Counted from the first letter of the stretch, positions 1 through 8,159 are shown. The stretch: DNA of 10,176 nt from Actinomycetes bacterium (GCA_023450335.1 JAEXHA010000183.1:1-10176); one strand, 5' to 3'. Numbers and translations are program-made. Notes: generated from the sequence alone by a model not told the origin.

Positions 1-3000
1 CCGTGTCGTAGCTGTAGTCGACCATGCGAGTTTCGCTGCCGAGGACGTCGGTGCGGGTGTCAAGTTGTCCGTCGAGCTCCCAGACCAGCGTGGAAGTCCG
101 CCCCGACGGATCCGACTTCGTCTCGAGCCGGCCGGCGTCGTCGTAGGTGTACGTGGTGGTCCGGTTCAGCGGATCGGTCTCCGAGACGAGCTCGCCGGCA
201 GGGTTGTAGTCGGTGGTCCACACGTTCGACTCGGCGTCGGTGCGGGTCTCGAGCCGACCCCGGGCGTCGTAGGAGTAGCTGGTCCGGTGATCGAGGGCGT
301 CGTCGACCCAGTCGAGAGTGCCGTCGGGGTTGTACGAGTACTCGACGGTCCCCTCCCCGGTCTTCGTCGTCGTCTTGATCTGGCCGGTCTTCGTCCACGT
401 GTTGGTCGTCACCACCGCGGCCGGGTCGGTGACGGTGAGCACTCGGCCGAGGCCGTCGTAGACCGTCGCGGTCGCGTTGCCCTCGGGTGTGGTGACGAGG
501 TTGACGTTGCTGTCATCGTCGTAGCCGTAGGTCGTCGTCAACGACTCGGGCTTGGTCACCGAGGCGAGACGTCCCGCGTTGTCGTATGCGTAGTCGGTGC
601 GGCGATCCAACGGATCGTCAACCCAGTCCGTGCGACCGCCGGGCGTGTACTCGGTCTCGGTGACCCCGCCGCGGAGGTCGGTGACGGTCTTCTGTCGACC
701 GAGCGCGTCGTAGGTGTAGGAGACTGTGCCCGCCGGTGACGTCTCGGAAATGAGGAGGCCGGTATCGTCGTCGTAGACGTAGGAAGTTCGCCGGTCGAGG
801 GCGTCGTCAGTCCAGTCGACCCGACCGGCAGGGTCGTAGTGCGACTCGATCACCCCACCGGCGGGGTCCTCGGTCGTCGTCACGTTGCCGTCCGCGTCGT
901 AGCCGTAGCTCGTGGTCCGGTCGACTTCGTCGGTCGAAGTTTCGAGCCTGCCGAGCGGACCGTAGGTCGACCCTGACGTCGACGAGTCGGGGTGATGGAT
1001 CGTCTCCAGGTCGCCGTTGGCGGTGTAGTGGTAGGTCGTCACCCGCGACATCGGATCGGTCACCTGGTCCAACAGCCCGGTCGTCGCGTCGTAGTCGTAA
1101 TCGGTGACACCGCCCTCGCCGTCGGTCACCGTGTCGACCCGGCCGGCTAGGTCGTAGGTCGTCGTCGTGACCCCGCCGTCCGCCGCGGTTTCCTTCCACA
1201 CCCGGCCCGCGCTGTCGTACTCGGTGGTGGATTCGGCGCCGGAAGGCAGTTCGGTCGATGTGCGTCGACCGACATCGTCGTAGCCGTAGGTGGTGATGTT
1301 GCCGTATTCGTCCTCGGTCTCAACGAGTTGTCCGAGCGCGTTGTACCGGTACTCGACGGTGACGCCGTCGGCGTCGGTCACCGAGTCGACGAGGCCGGTC
1401 GTGTCGTTCACGTCGTAGGTGGTGGTGTGGGTCAGCTCGTCGGTGACCGTCGAGGGGATGCGTTCGTCGCCGTCGTAGCCGTAGGTGGTGGTGCCGTTGG
1501 CGTCGGTGACGGTCTCGACCCGGTTGGAGTCGTCGTCGAGGTAGGTGATCTCGGTCGGTGTCGCCTTGCCCGGTTCGGTGACGACTTCGGGGAGTCCGGC
1601 GTCGTTGCGTTCCACCGTCGTCGAGCCTCCGCCGCGGGATCCGGCCGAGGTGAGGAGGTCGTACTCGTCGTAGTCGCGGGTGGCGAGCTCTGCGAGCGGG
1701 TCTTCGATCGACACGAGCCGTCCGTTGATGTCGTAGCGGTAGGTGATCGCGGTCGAGGTCGCTTCGTCGGTGACCACGACGGTGTCCGGGGTCGTGTAGT
1801 CGAAGGTGGTCTCCGAGCCGGACGGGCCGAGTTGGGAGGCGACTCGGCCGTCGAGGCCGTAGGTGTTGTCGACGGTGATGACTCCGGCGGGGTCTTCGAT
1901 GGTCTCGATTCGACCGTCCGCGTCGTTGCCGTACAGCCAGGTCACCGAGCCCGGCAGGGTGACCTCGGCGAGGTGGCCGTTCATGTCGTAGTCGTAGGCG
2001 ACAACCCGTCCGTCCGACGCGGTCACGGTGTCCAGCTTGCCAGCCGAGTACGCGAGCGTGAGGGACGGGCCCCGCGACGATTCGAGCTCGGTGAGCTGCC
2101 CGGAGCTGTAGGTGGCGTCGACTTCTTGGCCGTCCCAGGATGTCCACGACGTCATCTCACCGCTCGACGCGAACCGCTTCGTTGATCCGTCGCTGTAGGT
2201 GACGACCCAGTCGGTGCCGTCTTTCGAAAGCTGCCCGTCGTAGTCGTCGGCCCGGTAGTAGGCGTCGGAGCCGAGCGGGAAGAACACGACCTTGCGGGAG
2301 TCGGTGGTGAGCTCCATCGACGAGTCCACGCCGGCGTCGACTCGGTCGCTGAACGAGTACGACCATGATCCGGTGCCGCCTTCGCCGCCGGAGTCGTAGG
2401 TGCGACGCCAGTCCAGGCCGAACACGCCGGCGGTCGCGGTCAGGTCGGTGACGTCGTGGACGAACGAGCCGGTCGCAGTGTTGACCGGGTCGCTCGCGTA
2501 GCCGACCGAACTGCGACCCGGGCCGGAACGTTCGGCGTCGCTGGCGCACTTGAGGGTCCGGTCGCGGTCCACGTAGCTCGTCGAGCGTTCGATACCGGAG
2601 CCGACGCCGATGATCACCTTCTCACACGGGTACTGCGAGGCGTCGAACAGGCGGGCGTAGTCGCTCGGGCCGTAGAACGAGTTGATCGTGCCGATCTTGC
2701 GTGTGTAGTAGCCGTTCTGGATCTGGCGGCTCAGCGACAGGTAGCGGCTCGCGTCTTCCTCGTCGAGGGTGAGGTGCATGTTGGAGAGGATGTCGTCCTC
2801 GTCCGCGGAGCTGTAGCCGACGCCATAGATGTAGAGGCCGTCGATGCAGTCCGCGTCGACCGCGACCCGGAAGTAGGCCTCGTCGTACGGGTCGATGTAG
2901 TCGGCGTCGCAGCTCTTCGTGTCGATCGTGTTGAACGACTCATACGAGCCATCCCACGCGACGTAGTCCGAGACGTCGAACTCGAGGCTCAACTCCGGGT

Positions 3001-3091
3001 CGTCATCGGCTCCTGCGTCGTCGATCGGCAGACCGACCAGCGGCAGGGTCCCGACCACGACGGCGCCGGCACACAGCGTTCGCTTCTTCAT
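1..3091 (-). CDS. Secreted YD-repeat (RHS-like) surface protein, C-terminus outside the window
   Basis: Reading the minus strand from ATG at 3091 gives 1030 open codons to the window edge, so the C-terminus is missing. The N-terminus (MKKRTLCAGAVVVGTLPLVG...) is a signal peptide: basic KKR, a hydrophobic core, and a likely cleavage after Ala28 (AGA/DDD). Residues 29-195 are an acidic unrecognised domain with Cys61, 82, 156 and 182, which could form disulfides. DPVNTATGSF (201-210) followed by WRRTYDS (228-234) matches the DUF6531 region that usually precedes RHS repeats. From about residue 340 onward I read roughly 30 YD repeats of about 21 residues, such as TTYGYDDxGRL and TVTDxxG. In known RHS/YD proteins these form a beta-cage or shell, often with a variable toxin or adhesion tip at the C-terminus; here that part cannot be seen. 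A Shine-Dalgarno AGGAG (3103-3099) sits 7 bases before the ATG. The start overlaps the stop of the glycosyltransferase upstream, suggesting co-transcription. The family is confident; the function is not. Confidence 0.9.
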   Translation of the reverse strand, partial: MKKRTLCAGAVVVGTLPLVGLPIDDAGADDDPELSLEFDVSDYVAWDGSYESFNTIDTKSCDADYIDPYDEAYFRVAVDADCIDGLYIYGVGYSSADEDDILSNMHLTLDEEDASRYLSLSRQIQNGYYTRKIGTINSFYGPSDYARLFDASQYPCEKVIIGVGSGIERSTSYVDRDRTLKCASDAERSGPGRSSVGYASDPVNTATGSFVHDVTDLTATAGVFGLDWRRTYDSGGEGGTGSWSYSFSDRVDAGVDSSMELTTDSRKVVFFPLGSDAYYRADDYDGQLSKDGTDWVVTYSDGSTKRFASSGEMTSWTSWDGQEVDATYSSGQLTELESSRGPSLTLAYSAGKLDTVTASDGRVVAYDYDMNGHLAEVTLPGSVTWLYGNDADGRIETIEDPAGVITVDNTYGLDGRVASQLGPSGSETTFDYTTPDTVVVTDEATSTAITYRYDINGRLVSIEDPLAELATRDYDEYDLLTSAGSRGGGSTTVERNDAGLPEVVTEPGKATPTEITYLDDDSNRVETVTDANGTTTYGYDGDERIPSTVTDELTHTTTYDVNDTTGLVDSVTDADGVTVEYRYNALGQLVETEDEYGNITTYGYDDVGRRTSTELPSGAESTTEYDSAGRVWKETAADGGVTTTTYDLAGRVDTVTDGEGGVTDYDYDATTGLLDQVTDPMSRVTTYHYTANGDLETIHHPDSSTSGSTYGPLGRLETSTDEVDRTTSYGYDADGNVTTTEDPAGGVIESHYDPAGRVDWTDDALDRRTSYVYDDDTGLLISETSPAGTVSYTYDALGRQKTVTDLRGGVTETEYTPGGRTDWVDDPLDRRTDYAYDNAGRLASVTKPESLTTTYGYDDDSNVNLVTTPEGNATATVYDGLGRVLTVTDPAAVVTTNTWTKTGQIKTTTKTGEGTVEYSYNPDGTLDWVDDALDHRTSYSYDARGRLETRTDAESNVWTTDYNPAGELVSETDPLNRTTTYTYDDAGRLETKSDPSGRTSTLVWELDGQLDTRTDVLGSETRMVDYSYDT

Positions 3092-3876
3092 GAGACTGCT
3101 CCTGACGCGGGGACCGAGCCGGCAGGACACGCCGGCGGTCGCTGGAGGTGGGCTTGCATTGCGATCGCCCCGGTGGGGCCAGACGTCGAACTCAGGTGAT
3201 GCGCTGTGAGCTTCCAGCCGTCGGGTTCGACTACCAGTTCGACGTCGAGGCCTCGACGTTCGATCGCCCGTCGCACGGCGGTCTCGCCGTTGCAGGCCTG
3301 GTGCGGTGTGCCGGACATTCGGCCGGGGCGGACCCGGTACGAGTACAGCTCGATCGGCACGCAGCGCACCCCGGTGTGCTCAGCCATGCGCAGGTTGAGG
3401 TCCCAGTCGATCGCCGAGGACAAGTCGCCGACCCCGCCCGCCGCGTCGAACACATCGCGGCGGAACAGCCGCAGGTGGAACACCATGTTCGACACCAACA
3501 AGCCCATCGGCGTGTACGGGATCATGTTCTTGCGGTGCGACCCGCGACGACGGCCGTCCGGGTCGATCAGCCAGCGGTGGCTGTACGCGACGCCATGGTC
3601 GTCGTCCAGGGCGCCGAGACAGAGATCGATGCCGTCCGGGTCGACGAGATCGTCGGAATCGACCCAGCAGTGCACGTCACCTTCCGCAAGGTCATGAGCG
3701 ACGCGAAGCGCTTCGAGCCGTCCGACCCGCTCGAGGCACGTCACTTGGACACGGCTGTCCGCCACGGCCCAGCGCCGCGCGATCTCAGCGGTGCGGTCAG
3801 TCGACCCGTCGTCGACGAACACCAGCTCCAGATCCCGATGAGTCGATGCGAGCACGCTCGCGATCGACGCGTCCAC
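3088..3876 (-). CDS. Family 2 glycosyltransferase, N-terminus removed by an in-frame stop
   Basis: This is a GT-A fold family 2 glycosyltransferase, which moves a sugar from a nucleotide-sugar donor to an acceptor, typically in polysaccharide or cell-surface glycan synthesis. Visible motifs are VFVDDGSTD (family motif near the first nucleotide-binding strand), CWVDSDD (the DXD metal and donor site) and a later IDWDLNLR segment near the usual catalytic acid region. The open frame begins at a GTG directly after a TAA. Upstream of that TAA, in the same frame, is the missing family start VLVSVVMTAHNTAA, so the natural start is most likely GTG at 3921, giving 277 residues including the stop position. 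The 262-residue part left here lacks the first strand that holds the donor base. There is no Shine-Dalgarno for the GTG at 3876. The stop TGA overlaps the ATG of the YD-repeat gene (ATGA). The product may be inactive; a sequencing error or readthrough is also possible. Confidence 0.8.
   Translation of the reverse strand: MDASIASVLASTHRDLELVFVDDGSTDRTAEIARRWAVADSRVQVTCLERVGRLEALRVAHDLAEGDVHCWVDSDDLVDPDGIDLCLGALDDDHGVAYSHRWLIDPDGRRRGSHRKNMIPYTPMGLLVSNMVFHLRLFRRDVFDAAGGVGDLSSAIDWDLNLRMAEHTGVRCVPIELYSYRVRPGRMSGTPHQACNGETAVRRAIERRGLDVELVVEPDGWKLTAHHLSSTSGPTGAIAMQAHLQRPPACPAGSVPASGAVS
3099..3103 (-). promoter_or_regulatory. Ribosome binding site of the YD-repeat gene
   Basis: The minus strand reads AGGAG, then 7 bases, then ATG at 3091. 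It lies inside the last codons of the upstream glycosyltransferase, so the YD-repeat gene can be translated by coupling or by its own site. Confidence 0.7.
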
Positions 3877-3921
3877 TTAGGCGGCGGTGTTGTGAGCCGT
3901 CATGACCACCGAGACCAGCAC
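3877..3921 (-). pseudogene. Detached 5' end of the glycosyltransferase with in-frame TAA
   Basis: The minus strand from GTG at 3921 translates as VLVSVVMTAHNTAA and then TAA (3879-3877), running directly into VDASIASVLAST of the downstream open frame with no shift. Family 2 enzymes typically read VSVVxPxYNxxxYLxxxIxSVLxQT here, so the stop sits exactly where Tyr (TAC or TAT) is expected; a single base change explains it. A strong Shine-Dalgarno AGGGGAGG (3934-3927) is 5 bases from GTG 3921, which supports this as the real start. Confidence 0.75.
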
Positions 3922-3926
3922 CAGGA

Positions 3927-3934
3927 CCTCCCCT
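3927..3934 (-). promoter_or_regulatory. Ribosome binding site of the original glycosyltransferase start
   Basis: AGGGGAGG on the minus strand, 5 bases before GTG at 3921. It decides the original start, because neither the ATG at 3903 nor the GTG at 3876 has such a site. Confidence 0.65.
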
Positions 3935-3956
3935 GCAGGCCCAGAACACAGCGACC

Positions 3957-3972
3957 TCCACCGACCGGTGGA
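3957..3972. promoter_or_regulatory. Short inverted repeat between divergent genes
   Basis: TCCACC-GACC-GGTGGA has perfect 6-base arms with a 4-base spacer. It lies in the 167-base gap between the glycosyltransferase start (minus) and the dehydrogenase start (plus), where an operator for either gene could sit. No clear -35/-10 pair is visible around it. It may be chance in such GC-rich DNA. Confidence 0.25.
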
Positions 3973-4088
3973 CGGGCACTGTGTCTGCAGTCACATCATC
4001 GGCAGAACGGCGGTCGAAACTTGAGGCCCACCCAGAAGGTTCCCGCGAACGGTGCTTCAGCGATCGACCAGACGGCGCCGATGGGAAG

Positions 4089-5333
4089 ATGGTGCACACC
4101 GAACGATCCGCCCGCGAGCGCTCCGGTGACCGGATCGGGGTGGTCGGCATCGGACATGTCGGTGCAGCGGTCGCAGTCGGCTTCGCATCGCTCGGACATC
4201 ACGTGACCGCTGTCGACACCGACGGCGAGCTCATCGACAGCCTGTCCAGCCAACGTCGAGCGTCGATGACCGATGCGACCGCCACCGAGTTGCTCGCCGA
4301 TCTTTCGGTTGCTGGGCGGCTCCGGTTCGACACCGATCTTGCTGCATTGGCAGATGCCGCTGTCGTGTGCATCTGCGTCCCGACACCCAACCGGGCCGAC
4401 GCCAATGTCGACCTCACGGCCGTGACCGGCTGCGTCGACCGGCTCGAACCGGTCCTGGCCGCCGGTTCGGTGATCGCCATCAAGTCGACCGTCCCGGTCG
4501 GCACCACCGCATCGATCCAGGACCGGCTCAGGCGCCGTGACCTCCACGTGGTGGCGAACCCAGAGTTCCTCACCGCAGCGCGGGCGACACACGATTTCCT
4601 GCACCCCGACCGCATCGTCATCGGCAGCGACCACCCCGACTCGGCCCAACGCGTCGCCAGGCTGTACGAATCCATCGACGCTCCGGTCCTGGCGACCGAC
4701 AGCCGATCGGCCGAGCTGATCAAGTACGCCACCAACGCGTTCCTCGCCGTGAAGGTCAGCTTCGCCAACGAGATTGCCGACCTCGCCGCCACGGTCGGCG
4801 CCGACACCGCCGCAGTGCTCGGCGGGCTCTCTGCCGACCATCGGATCGGTTCCGGCCACCTGCGACCCGGCCTCGGATGGGGCGGAGCGTGCCTCCCGAA
4901 AGACACCGACGCGTTCACTCGATTCGCAGAGCGAGCCGGTACACCGCTCGCCATCACCGAAGCAGCCGTGTCGAGCAACATGCATCACATCGACCGGATC
5001 GCCCAACAGATCGACCATGCCACCAGACCAGAATCAACCATCGCGGTTTGGGGAGTTCCGACGACGGTCGGGGGCTGCATCGACGTGGCATCGCCGGCAA
5101 CGCGCATCATCAGGCAGCTCGCTGCACTCGGCCACACCATTCAAGCCTATGGCTCCACCGTCGACGACACCCGACTTGGCGCCGGCATCGACACTGTTCG
5201 CACCCCGGAGGAGGCGTGCGAAGGCGCCGAGGTCCTCGCGATCCTCACACCAATGCTGGAGTACGACACGATCGACGCCGCCGCGCTCGACGTGACGGTC
5301 GCCTACGACATTCGGCAAGCTGACCTCGATTAG
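4089..5333 (+). CDS. UDP-glucose/GDP-mannose dehydrogenase family protein
   Basis: Members oxidise a UDP-hexose or GDP-mannose twice with NAD to the uronic acid, a precursor for exopolysaccharide or surface glycan. From ATG 4089 the protein has 414 residues. Residues 16-25 (IGVVGIGHVG) are the Rossmann GxGxxG. CVPTPNRADANVD, KSTVPVGTT and NPEFL (Glu159) follow. ELIKYATNAFLAVKVSFANEI carries Lys212 and Asn216, and GWGGACLPKD carries the catalytic Cys268, Lys271 and Asp272. All catalytic positions I can align are present. The C-terminal UDP-binding motif, usually FKxxTDDxRxS, is replaced by VPTTVGGCIDVAS (residues 324-336), losing its Lys and Arg. The end, YDIRQADLD, is shorter than usual. An upstream in-frame GTG at 3981 would add 36 non-conserved residues. 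The 4089 start is chosen because it precedes the Rossmann strand closely; GGGAAG abuts it, so its ribosome site is weak. The gene is divergent from the glycosyltransferase, in a likely glycan context. Confidence 0.88.
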   Translation: MVHTERSARERSGDRIGVVGIGHVGAAVAVGFASLGHHVTAVDTDGELIDSLSSQRRASMTDATATELLADLSVAGRLRFDTDLAALADAAVVCICVPTPNRADANVDLTAVTGCVDRLEPVLAAGSVIAIKSTVPVGTTASIQDRLRRRDLHVVANPEFLTAARATHDFLHPDRIVIGSDHPDSAQRVARLYESIDAPVLATDSRSAELIKYATNAFLAVKVSFANEIADLAATVGADTAAVLGGLSADHRIGSGHLRPGLGWGGACLPKDTDAFTRFAERAGTPLAITEAAVSSNMHHIDRIAQQIDHATRPESTIAVWGVPTTVGGCIDVASPATRIIRQLAALGHTIQAYGSTVDDTRLGAGIDTVRTPEEACEGAEVLAILTPMLEYDTIDAAALDVTVAYDIRQADLD

Positions 5334-5378
5334 CCGACAGCTGGTAGTCCGAGGCAGAGCTCCGCGCCAGTCGACGGC
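5334..5378. other. Convergent gap between dehydrogenase and relaxase genes
   Basis: A 45-base gap separates two genes that end toward each other. I see no hairpin with a T-run and no gene. It is the natural place for a border between the surface-glycan genes and the mobile-element genes, but no att-like duplicate or tRNA fragment is visible within the window. Confidence 0.4.
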
Positions 5379-7937
5379 TCACGGGCCGATGTCGATGCCC
5401 GAGTCGATCTCGGCCGATGGGACGATCTGGTCGACGGCGAGTTCTTTCGCCTGGCTGGTGTGGAGGGCGTCGAGGACGGCGACGGCAGGGTCCTTGAGTC
5501 GGCTCGGCCGACCGTGCCGCTCGACCTCGATGTCGTCGTGTCGGGTGTCGAGGACGTAGATCCGGTTCGATTCGCGACCTCGTGACAGGCCGACGTAGCC
5601 GGACTCTCTGCTGAGCTGGTCGTTGCCGAGGAGGAGGCTGTGGTCGGTGGTGCGCCCTTGGGCTTTGTGGACCGTCACTGCGTAGCCGTGCCGGACATGG
5701 CCGGCGTCGAGGTAGCGGGCGTCGAGGCGTCGGCTCCCTCCGGCGGTATCGATGGTGACGCGCCGCTGGTCGTGGTCGATGTCGGTGATGGTGCCGGTGG
5801 AGCCGTTGAGAACGCCGAGGCGGTTGTCGTTGCGGAGGCAGACGATCTCGTCGCCGCGCTGGAACGGCCGACCGCCGACCACGATCGCCTCCCCCGAGAG
5901 CCGACCGGCTGCGGCCATCAGCTGGCGGGCCCGCCGGTTGAGGTCATCGACATCGACGTTGCGTCGAGCCAACATCAGCACGTCCTCGCCGTTCTGACGG
6001 TGCTGCCACCAGTCGGCGACCATGCCGTCACGGACCACATCCGCGTTGTCGCCGGTCACCACCCGACCATGCTCCTCGAGCAGAGCGAAGGCCTGGTCGA
6101 CGTCACCGGTACGCAACTCGGCCAGCGCCTCCTGTTCGGTCGGATCGGCCTGTCGGCGGTTCTCGGTGAGGGTGATCGCCCGGTGGCGGGTGTCGAGGTG
6201 GGAGAGGAGACCGCCGGCAGTGATCTCCGGCAGCTGCTTCGGATCACCGACCAACACCACCTTCGACCCCGCCCGCTCCGCACGTTCGAGGAGATCGGCG
6301 ATGTTACGGGTGCCGACCATTCCCGCCTCATCAACCACGATCACCGTGGTGGCGCTGAGCTCGGCTTCGCGGAGCGCGAGGTGACTGGTGAGCTTCGCGA
6401 GGGTGGTCGACGGGATCCCCGATCCTTCCTGCATCTGCTTGGCTGCGGCCGCTGCGAGTGCGCAGCCGATGACGGTGTGGCCGGAGGACTGCCAGGCGTC
6501 ACGGGCTGCGTCGAGGCTGAACGTCTTGCCGGTCCCCGCCGCCGCGATCACCACATCGACCGGGCGACCCGACAGACACAACTCTCGGACCGCGGCGGCT
6601 TGTTCGTCGCTGATCGACGGACGCATCGCCACCGCGTAATCCACGTCGCGGATGTCGCAGCGGCCGCTGTCGTCACCAGGCCGGGTGACCGCACGCACGG
6701 CGTCGAGCTCGACGTCGAGGAGCTCTCTGGTGGTGTAGCGGGTGCCGGTCCGGTCGCGTTCCCCGATGAACACGACGTCGGCCTGGTCGAGGAACCGATC
6801 CGCGAGGACGTCGATTTCATCGACGGTCACCCCTGGAGGGAGGTCATGGGCGAGACCTCGCAGCACGTCTCGCCGGTCGAACGTCGACTGCTGCGACGTC
6901 AACCCGAACAACGGCGACAGCATCAGCCGGAACGCGGTTGACACTTCAGCGTCAGACGGCGCCGCGGAGCTGCCTCCCGACTCGAGCACTTCAGCCACGT
7001 CCAGCCGGTGGCCGGCTGCGGCGGCTTCGGTCCGCCACCGGGCCCGCTGCGCAGCTTCGGACTCTGCGACGTCCGTCTTCGCGTCTCGGGTGTCCAATGT
7101 GGCGACCTGGGCGGCTGCGGCGGAGGAGAGGCCCCACTCGGCCAGTTCGGCTTCGATCGCAGCGCGTCGTTTCGAGAACAGGTCGATCAACGCCGGATCC
7201 ACATCGGCGATGTCCGCGGTGCCCTGATACATCGGCCCCCACGACACACCCAACCGATCGGAGAGGTGGTGGCGGAGTTCGACCTGGTAGAGGAACCCGG
7301 CGGTCCTCGCGTGGTCGTACAGGCCTTTCGAGTCGATCGTCCGCCAACGACCATCTCCGGCTCTCACGCTGTTGGCGACCAGGACATGGGTGTGCAACAG
7401 GGGGTCCCGGTCCCGTGACGTGCGATGCCGGAACCCTGCGGCGACGAACCCGTCGCCCGGCACCCGGTTCACACCGTTGCGACCGGTGCGGGTCCACGCC
7501 GCGGTCTCCTCCATGTAGACCACCGCACGCGCCACCGCGGCGTCATGAGCGGCGACAACCTGGGCGGCGACGCGTTCGTCGCCGAGCGCCCACAGGACCG
7601 CCACCGACTTCGGCGCACGGAACGTCAGATCCCAGCCCGGCACCTTCCGATTCTTCGAAGCGTGGAGTGACTCGCCGGTGGACGGGTCGACCCCGGCCAG
7701 CACGGAGCGCAACTCGTCGCCATCAACGGTGCCCTCCAGGCCCAGCAGGTTCGTCGACGAGGCCATCCACACGCCGGGCGCTTCGCCCGCTTCGGCGTAG
7801 TAGTCCTCCACACCGGAGACGACCTGGTCCAGGTAGTAGGCCTCGGCGCCATGGCCGAGCTGATGCAGATTCAGCACGGCCCACCCACCCGGGCCGGGAC
7901 GGGCATCTGTGATGCCAGTCTGTGAACCCCCTGACAC
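5379..7937 (-). CDS. MobF/TrwC-type conjugative relaxase-helicase
   Basis: The relaxase nicks oriT, stays covalently bound to the DNA end, and unwinds the strand for conjugative transfer. With start GTG 7937 the protein has 852 residues. The N-terminal TrwC domain (about 21-340) shows tyrosine pairs YY 34-35 and YY 46-47, WDLTFRAPKS (102-111), and the HUH metal triad H171, H182, H184 in HRTSRDRDPLLHTH. The C-terminal RecD-like SF1B helicase has Walker A AAAGTGKT (465-472), Walker B VIVVDEAG (532-539), GDPKQLPE (564-571), ENRRQ (592-596), VTVHKAQGRT (754-763) and YVGLSRGRES (781-790). It ends soon after the helicase, shorter than many actinobacterial TraA proteins. The start is set by GAGGAG (7948-7943), 5 bases before GTG 7937. 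An upstream GTG at 8102 stays in frame but adds a Pro/Ser/Arg-rich stretch unlike the family. It is divergent from the recombinase unit across a repeat-rich region. No coupling protein or type IV secretion genes are in view. Confidence 0.93.
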   Translation of the reverse strand: MSGGSQTGITDARPGPGGWAVLNLHQLGHGAEAYYLDQVVSGVEDYYAEAGEAPGVWMASSTNLLGLEGTVDGDELRSVLAGVDPSTGESLHASKNRKVPGWDLTFRAPKSVAVLWALGDERVAAQVVAAHDAAVARAVVYMEETAAWTRTGRNGVNRVPGDGFVAAGFRHRTSRDRDPLLHTHVLVANSVRAGDGRWRTIDSKGLYDHARTAGFLYQVELRHHLSDRLGVSWGPMYQGTADIADVDPALIDLFSKRRAAIEAELAEWGLSSAAAAQVATLDTRDAKTDVAESEAAQRARWRTEAAAAGHRLDVAEVLESGGSSAAPSDAEVSTAFRLMLSPLFGLTSQQSTFDRRDVLRGLAHDLPPGVTVDEIDVLADRFLDQADVVFIGERDRTGTRYTTRELLDVELDAVRAVTRPGDDSGRCDIRDVDYAVAMRPSISDEQAAAVRELCLSGRPVDVVIAAAGTGKTFSLDAARDAWQSSGHTVIGCALAAAAAKQMQEGSGIPSTTLAKLTSHLALREAELSATTVIVVDEAGMVGTRNIADLLERAERAGSKVVLVGDPKQLPEITAGGLLSHLDTRHRAITLTENRRQADPTEQEALAELRTGDVDQAFALLEEHGRVVTGDNADVVRDGMVADWWQHRQNGEDVLMLARRNVDVDDLNRRARQLMAAAGRLSGEAIVVGGRPFQRGDEIVCLRNDNRLGVLNGSTGTITDIDHDQRRVTIDTAGGSRRLDARYLDAGHVRHGYAVTVHKAQGRTTDHSLLLGNDQLSRESGYVGLSRGRESNRIYVLDTRHDDIEVERHGRPSRLKDPAVAVLDALHTSQAKELAVDQIVPSAEIDSGIDIGP

Positions 7938-7942
7938 GCTCG

Positions 7943-7948
7943 CTCCTC
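7943..7948 (-). promoter_or_regulatory. Ribosome binding site deciding the relaxase start
   Basis: GAGGAG on the minus strand with a 5-base spacer to GTG 7937. The alternatives, GTG 8102 and GTG 7877, have only weak G-rich stretches upstream. Confidence 0.6.
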
Positions 7949-8145
7949 GACCGGCCGAACCGTGCACCGGTCGCGACGCGACGGCGAGGCTGTCGAGCCG
8001 TCCGCGACGCTCGCCAGGGCCGGCGCGGCGGTTGGGCGTCGAGGGGGCTGAGGGCGACGTGGGGGCGGGTGTGGGGCCATCGGGGCGTTCCTCCGAGGAC
8101 ACCCACCAGCCGCCGGCCCACCCGACGACACCAGCGTCCTCGACC

Positions 8146-8159
8146 TCCTAAGCGCGCGA
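8146..8159 (+). repeat. 14-bp inverted repeat, left copy
   Basis: TCCTAAGCGCGCGA on the plus strand. The same 14 bases occur on the minus strand at 8521-8508, and the match stops at both ends, since the flanking bases differ. CCTAAG is rare in DNA this GC-rich, so chance is unlikely. It could be a recombinase or regulator binding site; this is inferred. Confidence 0.6.

Noticed and set aside
65..2185. Long plus-strand open frames opposite the YD-repeat gene
   Set aside because: They are Val/Arg/Gly-rich antisense frames kept open by GC-rich repeats; the minus frame gives a signal peptide and clear YD repeats.
3981..4088. 36-residue upstream extension of the dehydrogenase
   Set aside because: It is open from GTG 3981, but the residues are not conserved-looking and the Rossmann strand follows ATG 4089 at the usual distance.
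5334..5378. Bidirectional terminator between convergent genes
   Set aside because: No stable hairpin with a T-run is visible in the 45 bases.
5640..6941. 433-codon plus-strand frame inside the relaxase gene
   Set aside because: It is the antisense of the helicase part, with no recognisable motifs, while the minus strand has all helicase motifs.
7938..8102. N-terminal extension of the relaxase from GTG 8102
   Set aside because: The added residues are low-complexity Pro/Ser/Arg, unlike the family; GTG 7937 has a strong GAGGAG site at the right spacing.
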